64,000 nt of DNA, from the NCBI RefSeq assembly GCF_013373795.3, contig NZ_CP088022.1:7750001-7814000 (forward strand), given 5' to 3'. Below, piece by piece: positions 9,773 through 17,045 of the stretch. The translations under genes were made by a program, and so were the position numbers. Origin of the DNA: Bradyrhizobium quebecense (GTDB taxonomy: Bacteria > Pseudomonadota > Alphaproteobacteria > Rhizobiales > Xanthobacteraceae). Below the pieces are notes generated by a model that searched no databases, was not told the DNA's origin, and worked only from the letters and a program-made list of their open reading frames with translations. Numbering within the stretch: the stretch's first letter is position 1; each line of letters opens with the position of its first letter.

Positions 9773-9858
9773 CGTCATTGCGAGCGAAGCGAAGCAATCC
9801 ATCTTTCGGCATACGCAGGAACATGGATTGCTTCGTCGCTTCGCTCCTCGCAATGACG
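9773..9858. repeat. palindromic intergenic repeat R3
   Basis: CGTCATTGCGAGCGAAGCG plus AAGCAATCCAT is mirrored by ATGGATTGCTT and CTCGCAATGACG, separated by a short AT-richer centre. An 86-bp near-perfect dyad lies between the Rieske gene and the downstream GS-like gene, so it would form a strong hairpin in their joint transcript. I recognise the motif as a common rhizobial/Bradyrhizobium dispersed repeat (recalled, not searched). Confidence 0.75.
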
Positions 9859-9877
9859 GCAAGTATCGGACACATGG

Positions 9878-11236
9878 TTATTCCGCCGCCGTCAGATGAT
9901 GCACCTTGCCGGCGATCTCGCGCGGCACGGGAGCTGCCCACGGCGCGCCGCGGCGGCGCTTGACGTCGACCTCCATCCAGTAGAGCTCCCAGCCCAGCGT
10001 CGGCCCGATGCCGTCCATCGTCGCGGGGCCCTGGATGCTGCGCGCGGAGGCGTCGTCGAGGAACAGCATCGGTTTCTCGCCGCCGGAAACCTTTTCGATC
10101 TCCTGCCGCAGCAGGCGGCGGTACTGCACGATCGCCTTGTCGCTCTGGCCGAGATGCTCGTTGGTGCGATCCTGGATCGCCCCCATCGATTCCACCGCCC
10201 ACTGGTCGTGGACGTTGATGTCGGTGCCCATGCCGGTATAGGTCTCGGTCGCCTGCTCGTGCGGATCGAAGCCGTAATCGTTGCTGCGGTTCTTGCGCGA
10301 CTTGTAGTCGGGCAGCGTATAGAGCTCGAGCCGCTGGTCGCGCATCTTCTGCTTGTCGACCGGCGCCGCATAGCTGGTGAAGATCGCGTACCAGTAGCAG
10401 TTCTCGTCATCGACCGGCACGTGCCACTGCGTGATCGTCATCTCGGTCGACATCGGAATCACGAAGCCGTGCGGGAACAGCTGATTGGTGACGCGCACAT
10501 GGGTGCGCTGCTCGTCGAGCTCGCGCAGCGCGATCAGGCGCAGGCCGTATTCGGTGTGCTCGACATTGATGATCGGCCGATCATATTCGCGCAGGATTTT
10601 CGTCATCGGCATGTCGCTGCCGGCGGAGGCGCCGCGGAATTGCTTGCCGTAGGCCGCCGAGGTGTCCTCGTCCTCGAAGAAGCGATGCAGGAAGGAGGCG
10701 TGCGCCGGATCGATGCCGACCTCGAGCGCCTGCAGCCAGTTGCAGTTCATGTGGCCCTTGAATGCAAACGTATGGCTGTCGGGCGCAACGAAGCAGTCGA
10801 GCTCCGGAAAAGCCGGCGGGGCGCCTTCGCCGAGGTAGGCCCACAGGATGCCGCTCTTCTCGACCACTGGATACGAGCGCTGCTTGATGCCCTTGCAGAG
10901 CTGCGATCCGACAGGTTCGGCCGGCGTCTCGATACACTGGCCACTGGTGTCGAACAGCCAGCCGTGGAAGGCGCAGCGCAGCCCGCCATGCTCGAGCCGG
11001 CCGAAGGCGAGGTCGGCGCCGCGATGTGCGCAGTGGCGATCGATCAGCCCGTAGCTTCCGTCCTCGCCGCGGAACAGCACCAAATTCTCGCCGAGCAGCC
11101 GCACCGGCCGAACCGGGCGCGGCCCTTCCAATTCATCGACCAGCGCCGCCGGCTGCCAGTACATCCGCATCAGCTTGCCGCACGGGTCCTTAGCCCCCGT
11201 GCGGGTGATCAGATCGTTCGCTTCCTGGCTCATCAT
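9878..11236 (-). CDS. Rieske non-heme iron oxygenase, alpha subunit (phthalate/vanillate-oxygenase-like)
   Basis: A 452-residue ring-hydroxylating oxygenase. The Rieske 2Fe-2S motif C-X-H-X17-C-X2-H is complete (HCAH ... RCAFHGWLFD, about residues 68-95). The mononuclear iron site follows as GIDPAHASFLHRFFED. Overall length and the single-subunit look place it with phthalate 4,5-dioxygenase and similar O-demethylases or hydroxylases, which need a separate ferredoxin reductase. No reductase gene is in the window. Divergent from the IclR gene 106 bp away, so likely controlled by it, and followed by the GS-like gene on the same strand. Substrate unknown. Confidence 0.88.
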   Translation of the reverse strand: MMSQEANDLITRTGAKDPCGKLMRMYWQPAALVDELEGPRPVRPVRLLGENLVLFRGEDGSYGLIDRHCAHRGADLAFGRLEHGGLRCAFHGWLFDTSGQCIETPAEPVGSQLCKGIKQRSYPVVEKSGILWAYLGEGAPPAFPELDCFVAPDSHTFAFKGHMNCNWLQALEVGIDPAHASFLHRFFEDEDTSAAYGKQFRGASAGSDMPMTKILREYDRPIINVEHTEYGLRLIALRELDEQRTHVRVTNQLFPHGFVIPMSTEMTITQWHVPVDDENCYWYAIFTSYAAPVDKQKMRDQRLELYTLPDYKSRKNRSNDYGFDPHEQATETYTGMGTDINVHDQWAVESMGAIQDRTNEHLGQSDKAIVQYRRLLRQEIEKVSGGEKPMLFLDDASARSIQGPATMDGIGPTLGWELYWMEVDVKRRRGAPWAAPVPREIAGKVHHLTAAE

Positions 11237-11254
11237 GGCGGCGTCTCCCGAGTT

Positions 11255-11290
11255 TGGATTTGTTCGCCTATTGAACGAATGTGCGAATTA
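11255..11290. promoter_or_regulatory. possible IclR operator between divergent oxygenase and regulator genes
   Basis: TTCGC (11263-11267) and GCGAA (11283-11287) form an inverted repeat 15 bp apart, with a second dyad GTTC-N7-GAAC inside it (11262-11276). The position in the 105-bp gap between divergent genes is what an autoregulated IclR activator would use. No convincing promoter hexamers were identified. Confidence 0.35.
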
Positions 11291-11341
11291 TGCCATGTCT
11301 GTTTTGGACAGCAAGCGCAATTTTTGAACCGTTCAAAGCCC

Positions 11342-12127
11342 ATGCCCAAGCTGAAGCGGACCGATCAGGACGAGCGCGCGACGGATTTCGTCGAGGCGCT
11401 CGAGCGCGGCCTGCGCCTGTTGCAGGTGTTCGGCACCGTCTCGGGTCCCGCGACCTTGAGCGATCTGGCGCGCGCCGCCGACCTGCCGCGCGCCACCGCG
11501 CGCCGCATCCTGTTCACGCTCGCGCATGGCGGTTTTGTCGCCACTGACGGCAAGCTGTTCACGCTGACGCCGCATGTGCTGACGCTGGCAGGCTCCTTCC
11601 TGCAATCCAACCAGGTGGTGACGGTGCTGCAGCCGGTGCTCGACCGCATCGCGACCGCAGCGCAGGAGATTTCGTCGCTCGCACTGCTCGACGGCGACGA
11701 CGTCGTGTTCGTGGCGCGCTCGAGCCCGACGCGGGTGTTCTCCGCCGGTCTCGACATCGGCTACCGGCTGCCGGCGTTCTGCACGTCAGTGGGCCGCGCC
11801 ATGCTCGGTCGGCTCGGCGATGCCGAGCTTGCGGCAAGGCTGAAGGCGATGCGCCGCGATCCGGTGACGCCGCAGACCACGACCGATCCGAAGAAGCTGC
11901 TCGCCGCCATCATCGCCGATCGCGCGCAGGGCTATTCACTGGTCGACCGCGAAGCCGAACCGCATTTCCGTTCGATCTCGGTGCCGGTGCGCCGCTACGA
12001 CGGTACCATCGTCGCCGCCATCAACATGGGCGCGCATGTCGATCGTGTGCCCGCCAAGGAATTGATCGACCGTTTCCTGCCGCTGCTGCGCGACGGCGCT
12101 GAGGATGTGAAGAGCCGGTTGCTCTAG
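11342..12127 (+). CDS. IclR-family transcriptional regulator (PcaR/PobR-like)
   Basis: A 261-residue regulator. The winged helix-turn-helix is at residues 15-75 (FVEALERGLRLLQVF, then LSDLARAADLPRATARRILFTL), followed by the IclR effector domain (CTSVGRAMLG, GYSLVDREAEPHFRSISVPVRR, ANMGAH-like INMGAHVDR). This subgroup commonly controls aromatic catabolism genes. ATG 11342 gives the usual N-terminus; the frame is open far upstream as antisense of the oxygenase and that extension was discarded. The stop TAG coincides with the left TA of the putative IS630 insertion, and the empty site would also read TAG, so the protein is unaltered. Confidence 0.88.
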   Translation: MPKLKRTDQDERATDFVEALERGLRLLQVFGTVSGPATLSDLARAADLPRATARRILFTLAHGGFVATDGKLFTLTPHVLTLAGSFLQSNQVVTVLQPVLDRIATAAQEISSLALLDGDDVVFVARSSPTRVFSAGLDIGYRLPAFCTSVGRAMLGRLGDAELAARLKAMRRDPVTPQTTTDPKKLLAAIIADRAQGYSLVDREAEPHFRSISVPVRRYDGTIVAAINMGAHVDRVPAKELIDRFLPLLRDGAEDVKSRLL

Positions 12128-12265
12128 AGCATTTTCTGACCTGGCGGAATCGGAAGGGATTGAACTAAGCCGCTGCCGCGGCGTAGGGGGCAAGGTGGCA
12201 TAGATCGCCTCCTGGCTGAGAGGATGTGGGTGTTGGAGCCCACCCCCTCAGACAGGAGTATCGAG

Positions 12266-13126
12266 ATGGCCGATTTGAGCCCTCTTCGCCGCCGCATGAT
12301 CGAAGACATGACCGTCCGCAATCTGTCGCCGGCGACGCAAAGATCCTACATCAGCGCGGTTTCGAAGTTCAGCCGCTATTTTGGCCGATCGCCTGACCGG
12401 TTAGAGCTGGAAGACGTCCGCGCCTTCCAGGTGCATTTGGTCTCGACCGGCATCTCATGGCCGGCGCTGAACCAGATCGTCTGTGCGCTACGGTTTTTCT
12501 ACGGCGTCACGCTCGGCGAGGCGCTCATCCCAGAGCGCATTCCCTATGCGCGAGAACCGCGCAAGCTGCCGGTCGTTCTCAGCGCCGACGAAGTGGTTCA
12601 GTTTCTTGAAGCGGTATCGAGCCTGAAGAGCCGCGCCGCGCTCACCACCGCCTATGCGGCCGGGCTCAGGGCCTCGGAGGTTGCGGGACTGCGGATCGAA
12701 GACATCGACAGCGCCCGCGGCGTCATCCAGGTGCGCCACGGCAAGGGCGCGAAGGATCGCAACGTGATGCTGTCGCCCCAGCTGCTGGGCATCCTGCGCA
12801 CCTACTGGCGGCTCGCCCGGCCGCGGCTTTATCTGTTCCCTGGTCGTGACGAAGATCATCCGATCGATCAGACCGTGCTGCATGCCGCCTGCCGGTCGGC
12901 GGTGAAGGCTGCGGGCCTGACCAAGCGCGTCACGCTGCACACGCTGCGCCACAGCTTCGCGACACATCTTCTCGAGAATGGAACCGATATCCGGATCATC
13001 CAGGTCTTGCTCGGGCACAATAATTTGTCGTCGACAGCGCGCTACACGCAGGTCGCCACCGATACGATCCGAGCGACGCAGAGCCCGCTCGATCGCCTGT
13101 CGCTGGAGGTGACGCCACCTGGATGA
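12266..13126 (+). CDS. tyrosine recombinase of the IS91-type element
   Basis: A 286-residue phage-integrase-family recombinase. The N-terminal SAM-like core-binding domain (about 10-90: MTVRNLSPATQRSYISAV) is followed by the catalytic domain with Arg in GLRASEVAGLRIED, Lys in GKGAKDRNVML, HTLRHSFATHL (H-x-x-R), the LLGHNNLSSTARYTQV segment with His and the nucleophilic Tyr. All six catalytic positions look intact. Start ATG 12266 follows CAGGAGTATCGAG; the frame extends to 12224. Recombinases of this type accompany a subgroup of IS91 transposases, here with translational coupling to the transposase. Confidence 0.88.
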   Translation: MADLSPLRRRMIEDMTVRNLSPATQRSYISAVSKFSRYFGRSPDRLELEDVRAFQVHLVSTGISWPALNQIVCALRFFYGVTLGEALIPERIPYAREPRKLPVVLSADEVVQFLEAVSSLKSRAALTTAYAAGLRASEVAGLRIEDIDSARGVIQVRHGKGAKDRNVMLSPQLLGILRTYWRLARPRLYLFPGRDEDHPIDQTVLHAACRSAVKAAGLTKRVTLHTLRHSFATHLLENGTDIRIIQVLLGHNNLSSTARYTQVATDTIRATQSPLDRLSLEVTPPG

Positions 13127-14373
13127 CCCGCAGCGGGATGCGGGTCATGACCCGCTCCGACATCCGCTCCAACAGGCCCGCCATCGAGATTGCCGATATT
13201 CTGTGCCGGCATGGCGACGCCTATCGCCGTGTACATGCCGGTCATCTGGGGCGGGTCGAGCGGCGCGTGATGAGCGCGATCGTTGCGTGCCGGACCGAGG
13301 CGCTCGGCGGCCACATGCAGGCTTGCGACGACTGCGGCACGACACGCGTTGCCTATAATTCCTGCCGCAATCGGCACTGTCCGAAGTGTCAGGGGAGAGC
13401 CCGAGCCGCGTGGCTCGCCGCGCGTCAAGCCGACCTGCTTCCGGTTCCCTATTTCCACGTCGTCTTTACACTTCCCGCACCGATCGCCGCGATCGCTTTC
13501 CAGAACAAGGCCGTCGTCTATGCCATCCTGTTCAAGGCTGCCGCCGAGGCGATGACGACGCTCGCCGCCAATCCACGCCGGCTCGGCGGTGCGATCGGCG
13601 GCGTCGCCGTCCTCCACACCTGGGGACAGACGCTGATGCATCATCCCCACGTCCATTGCGTCGTTCCGGGTGGCGGCCTCTCGCCCGATGGCGCGCGCTG
13701 GACCGCTTGCCGACCGAACTTCTTCCTGGCCGTCAAACCGTTGTCCAGACTATTTCGCACACTTTTTCTCAAACGTCTGTCGGCAGCCTTCAACTCCGGT
13801 GCCTTGCGTTTCTTCGGCGATCTCGGAGCTCTGGCCGAGCCGGCTGCCTTTGCGGCCCACCTCGACGCCATGCGACGCATCAACTGGGTTGTTTACGCCA
13901 AGCGGCCCTTCGGCGGACCCGCACAGGTCCTGGCCTATCTCGGCCGCTACACCCATCGCGTCGCGATCGCCAACAGCCGGCTCGTCGCACTCGACGACGA
14001 TCATGTCGCCTTCTCATGGAAGGACTATCGCCAAAACAGCGCGACAAAGATCATGAATCTCAAGCCCGATGAGTTCATTCGCCGTTTCCTGCTTCATACG
14101 CTGCCTGACGGCTTCCACCGCATCCGCCACTTCGGCTTCATGGCCAACCGCCATCGCGCTGCCAAGCTCGCCCTTTGCCGCGAACTTCTCGATCATGAGC
14201 GAACAGCCCCAAACGATGGCCAGCCGTCGCCTGTGGATTCGGAGGCTCAAACCCGGGCCGAGGTTCCTGCCTGTCCCGATTGTGGTGGCGTCATGCGCAT
14301 CATTGAGCGCTTTCGACATAGCTTCAGACGCCCCAGCCCTCGAACATCACCGTTCCGATGCGACACATCGTGA
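13123..14373 (+). CDS. IS91-family Y2 (HUH) transposase
   Basis: A 416-residue rolling-circle transposase. It has the N-terminal zinc finger (CDDCG ... SCRNRHCPKCQ, about residues 68-90), the HUH metal motif in HHPHVHCVVPGGG (about 170), the two-tyrosine motif YLGRYTHRVA (about 280) and a second C-terminal CPDC motif. It nicks and rejoins single DNA strands at the element ends. No frame break, and length is normal, so it may be functional. ATG overlaps the recombinase stop by 4 bp. Confidence 0.92.
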   Translation: MTRSGMRVMTRSDIRSNRPAIEIADILCRHGDAYRRVHAGHLGRVERRVMSAIVACRTEALGGHMQACDDCGTTRVAYNSCRNRHCPKCQGRARAAWLAARQADLLPVPYFHVVFTLPAPIAAIAFQNKAVVYAILFKAAAEAMTTLAANPRRLGGAIGGVAVLHTWGQTLMHHPHVHCVVPGGGLSPDGARWTACRPNFFLAVKPLSRLFRTLFLKRLSAAFNSGALRFFGDLGALAEPAAFAAHLDAMRRINWVVYAKRPFGGPAQVLAYLGRYTHRVAIANSRLVALDDDHVAFSWKDYRQNSATKIMNLKPDEFIRRFLLHTLPDGFHRIRHFGFMANRHRAAKLALCRELLDHERTAPNDGQPSPVDSEAQTRAEVPACPDCGGVMRIIERFRHSFRRPSPRTSPFRCDTS

Positions 14374-14670
14374 GCCAAGTCATGTCGTGCACGACGATCA
14401 TCATTCGTCATTTCGCTCCCAGCGTCTCGATCATCGCGGACGATGTCGAATCCGTGCTGTCACACTGCGCGACAACAACCGTCCGATGCAGCAAAAGGCC
14501 TATCGCGATCTCAGGCGAAGCGCGTCTGATCTCAACTCTTCCAGGATGCGCACTCCTGTGTCTCTGCCTCACGCGCCGAGCCAGCAGATCGGGCATGGCG
14601 ATCTCGAACAATCCCCATAGCTGCAAAACCGCGAATAGCCTCCCGCGCCTTCGTTCAATCCGGCTTCAAT

Positions 14671-14718
14671 GAGGTCGCGTCATAAGCGCCTGCCGCGCCC
14701 TCGCGTGAGCGCGACCTC
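14671..14718. repeat. terminal hairpin of the IS91-type element (candidate oriIS)
   Basis: GAGGTCGCG (14671-14679) and CGCGACCTC (14710-14718) are perfect inverted 9-bp arms with a 30-nt GC-rich loop. It lies 300 bp after the transposase and 3 bp before GAAC (14722-14725). IS91-type origin ends carry such a hairpin next to the target tetranucleotide. The 300 bp between the transposase stop and the hairpin hold no recognisable gene. Confidence 0.55.
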
Positions 14719-14791
14719 ACAGAACCCTCCAGATTCCCTTGTGAGGCAAATCGTGATTCACCCTGAGGGCTGGTGATGGAGGCCAGCCCCC

Positions 14792-15743
14792 ATGGCTAAG
14801 CCGCTCTCGCCGGACCTTCGCCTTCGCATTATTCGGGCTGTGGAAGAGGAAGGCATGAGCTGTCGGGGCGCCGCCGGCCGGTTCGGCGTAGCGCCATCGA
14901 CAGCGATCGAACTGGTCAACGAATGGCGCAGCACCGGCGCTTGTGAGGCGGGAGCGCAGGGCGGAGACAGACGTTCAGCTCGGATCGAGGGTCATGCTGC
15001 GGAGATCCTCTCCCTGGTCAAGGCTACGCCTGACATGACGCTGGCCGAGATCGCTGACCATCTCCTCAAAGTCCACGGCGAGCGTTTCGTGCCGAGCGTG
15101 GTCTGGCGATTCTTCGATCGCCGCAACATCACGTTCAAAAAAAACATCGCACGCCAGCGAGCAGGATCGGCCGGACGTGGCCGCTGAACGCGCGGCGTGG
15201 AAGGCATCTCAGCCTGAGATCGGCATCCATCGGTTGGTGTTTATCGACGAGACGGGAGCCTCGACCAAGATGGCGCGGCGCTATGGCCGCTCGCCGTACG
15301 GCCAGCGCTGTGTCGCAGCGCTCCCGCATGGTCATTGGAAGACGACGACCTTCGTCGGCGCGCTCAGAGCGACCGGCATGACTGCGCCGATGGTCCTTGA
15401 CGGTCCCATGGATGGTCTGGCGTTCGAGGCTTACGTGACGCAAGTCCTCGTGCCGACACTCAGGCCCGGCGACATCGTGGTGATGGACAATCTCGCAGCA
15501 CACAAGCGCGCCGAGGTCGGCATCGCAATCGATGCCGTGGGCGCCCAGCTCCTCTATTTGCCGCCTTATTCGCCCGACCTCAATCCGATCGAAATGGCCT
15601 TCGCCAAGCTCAAAGCCGCACTTCGAAAGGCCGCCGCCAGATCAATCGAGGCTTTGGACAACGCTATTGCCACCGCCCTGACCGCCTTCACCGCCCAAGA
15701 GTGCCTGAACTTCTTCGCCGCAGCCGGTTATGACCGTGTCTGA
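14792..15743 (+). CDS. IS630-family transposase, split by a frameshift at an A8 run
   Basis: Two overlapping frames, 14792-15187 and 15177-15743, together encode one IS630 transposase. The first carries the helix-turn-helix ([21 protein letters not shown]) and linker; the second the DDE core: [19 protein letters not shown] and [19 protein letters not shown], supplying D, D and E. The frames join at AAAAAAAA (15137-15144): reading seven As gives a continuous protein through [21 protein letters not shown]. Either polymerase slippage produces the fusion, as in some IS630 elements, or one A was gained and the copy is dead. The sequence cannot decide. Confidence 0.8.
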
Positions 15744-15810
15744 TCAGAATCTGCTCTAGTGCGCCTGGGACATGAGGTGAGCCGAGTGGCCGCGGCGTCG
15801 GAATCGCGGT

Positions 15811-15928
15811 CCCCTCTCCCGCTTGCGGGGGAGGGCTAGGGTGGGGGCTCTTTCCGCGAATCGCATTGCGGTAAGAGCCCCCACCCGCCGCGCTACGCGC
15901 GTCGACCTCCCCCGCAAGCGGGAGAGGT
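15811..15928. repeat. palindromic intergenic repeat R5, copy 1
   Basis: CCCCTCTCCCGCTTGCGGG with GGAGG is mirrored by CCTCCCCCGCAAGCGGGAGAGG, and GTGGGGGCTCTT by AAGAGCCCCCAC. A nested dyad of about 118 bp downstream of boxR and the mobile DNA. Related copies are at 56014-56143 and, divergent, at 62029-62209. Confidence 0.7.
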
Positions 15929-15968
15929 GCAGCGAGAGTGCCGTTGGACCGACTTTGCCTGACCGGCT

Positions 15969-16877
15969 TTAAAGCGCGACGCTGCGCAGCCCGAACGAGC
16001 GCGCCTCGTTCTGCAGCACCGGTCGCACCGAATCGATCAGCCGCGCCGCGGCTGCATCGACGGATAGCCCAGCAGTGTCGACCACGGCCGATGCGCGCGC
16101 ATAGAGCGGTTCGCGGCTGACCAGGATGTTGCGCAACTCGGCCATCGCCGAGCGGTCGTCGGCCATCGGGCGCAGGTCGCCCTGGCGGCGGACGCGGGCC
16201 ATGTGCTCTTCCGGCTCGGCCTTCAGCCAGATCGTGTAGAACGACGACAGGATCAGGTCGAAGGTCAGCGCCTCGGAGACGATGCCGCCGCCGGTCGCCA
16301 GCACCATCAACTCCTTGCGCGCCAGCAGCTGCGTCAGCGCGGCCTGCTCCATGCGGCGAAAACCTTCCTGGCCGTACAGTGCGATGATCTCGGCGACCGA
16401 CAGGCCGTTCTGCGCCTCGATCTCCTTGTTGAGCTCGACGAAGCTCCAGCCGATCTTCTTCGCCAGCATCCGGCCGAGCGTGGTCTTGCCGGCGCCGCGC
16501 AGGCCGATCAGCGCGATGCCGGAGAACGAGGCGCCGCGCGGCGCCAGCGGGCTGCTGCCGGCGAGCATGTCCTTGGCCTGCGCGATCTGGTTCGGCGACG
16601 CCTTGCGCAGGAGATCGCGGATCACGGCCCAGTCCGGAACCGGCTCGCTCGAGGGGATCAGGTCCTCGAGATGCGCGCCCATCGCGCCTGCGACACGGCG
16701 CAGCAGCACGATCGAGACATTGCCTTTGCCGCTTTCGAGCTGGGCGATGTAGCGTTCGGAAATGCCGGAGACCTTGGCGAGCACCTTGCGCGACATGCCG
16801 CGGAGCGCGCGCATGGTACGCACGCGCTGGCCGAGCTGTTCGAGGAAGTCGGTTTCCGGATCGTTGGCTTCGGTCAT
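15969..16877 (-). CDS. boxR: BoxR/BzdR-type regulator: HTH domain fused to shikimate-kinase-like domain
   Basis: A 302-residue protein. Residues 10-75 are an XRE-type helix-turn-helix (LGQRVRTMRALRGMSRKVLAKVSGISERYIAQLESGKGNVS). After a linker, residues 125-290 are shikimate-kinase-like with a P-loop (LIGLRGAGKTTLG) and LATGGGIV. This fusion defines BzdR/BoxR repressors of benzoyl-CoA pathways, in which the kinase-like domain senses benzoyl-CoA and need not be an enzyme. It is divergent from the benzoate-CoA ligase gene (168-bp gap), and TGCA-rich boxes before boxC fit its known operator type. Confidence 0.92.
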   Translation of the reverse strand: MTEANDPETDFLEQLGQRVRTMRALRGMSRKVLAKVSGISERYIAQLESGKGNVSIVLLRRVAGAMGAHLEDLIPSSEPVPDWAVIRDLLRKASPNQIAQAKDMLAGSSPLAPRGASFSGIALIGLRGAGKTTLGRMLAKKIGWSFVELNKEIEAQNGLSVAEIIALYGQEGFRRMEQAALTQLLARKELMVLATGGGIVSEALTFDLILSSFYTIWLKAEPEEHMARVRRQGDLRPMADDRSAMAELRNILVSREPLYARASAVVDTAGLSVDAAAARLIDSVRPVLQNEARSFGLRSVAL

Positions 16878-16947
16878 GATCCCCGTGCGACGCGCGGTCC
16901 TGACTGAATCAGGTCCAATGGTCTAGGAAACATAATGCCGATGAGGA

Positions 16948-16990
16948 TTGACAGCAAGCCGATGTGGTGGCTTTGTATGAATTATAATTC
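16948..16990 (+). promoter_or_regulatory. promoter region between boxR and the benzoate-CoA ligase gene
   Basis: TTGACA lies at 16948-16953 and the palindrome GAATTATAATTC, containing TATAAT, at 16979-16990. Their spacing (29 bp) is too long for one promoter, so TATAAT probably pairs with a poorer -35. No ATGCAT box of the kind seen before boxC occurs here. Confidence 0.4.
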
Positions 16991-17045
16991 TTAAATCTTG
17001 ACGGGAGAGGGCAGGCGCGATGCGCCTGTGCCTGAGGAGCGGGCC

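Larger units (their letters stand above)
12166..14721 (+). mobile_element. IS91-type rolling-circle element with tyrosine recombinase
   Basis: A two-gene module: a tyrosine recombinase overlapping a Y2 transposase by 4 bp (ATGA). GAAC occurs at both borders (12162-12165 and 14722-14725); GAAC is a known IS91 target tetranucleotide, normally next to the origin end downstream of the transposase. A terminal hairpin precedes the right border. Borders are inferred from these marks and could be off by tens of bases on the left. Confidence 0.6.
12127..15756. mobile_element. IS630-type element, apparently interrupted by an IS91-type element
   Basis: TA dinucleotides flank the segment (12125-12126 and 15757-15758), as IS630/mariner elements require. 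The right end, read inward, is GAGCAGATTCTGATCAGAC; the left end is GAGCATTTTCTGACC, matching at most positions. The IS630 transposase gene lies at the right (14792-15743), and the IS91 module occupies 12166-14721. That the left 40 bp belong to the same IS630 copy is inference from the matching termini and the TA flanks. Confidence 0.5.

Noticed and set aside
9896..11341. Long plus-strand open frame continuous with the IclR gene
   Set aside because: It is antisense to the Rieske oxygenase gene, which has clear motifs. High-GC third positions keep the opposite frame open. Only the part from 11342 encodes a regulator.
15969..16877. Housekeeping shikimate kinase (aroK)
   Set aside because: The N-terminal helix-turn-helix fusion and position beside box genes identify a BoxR-type regulator.
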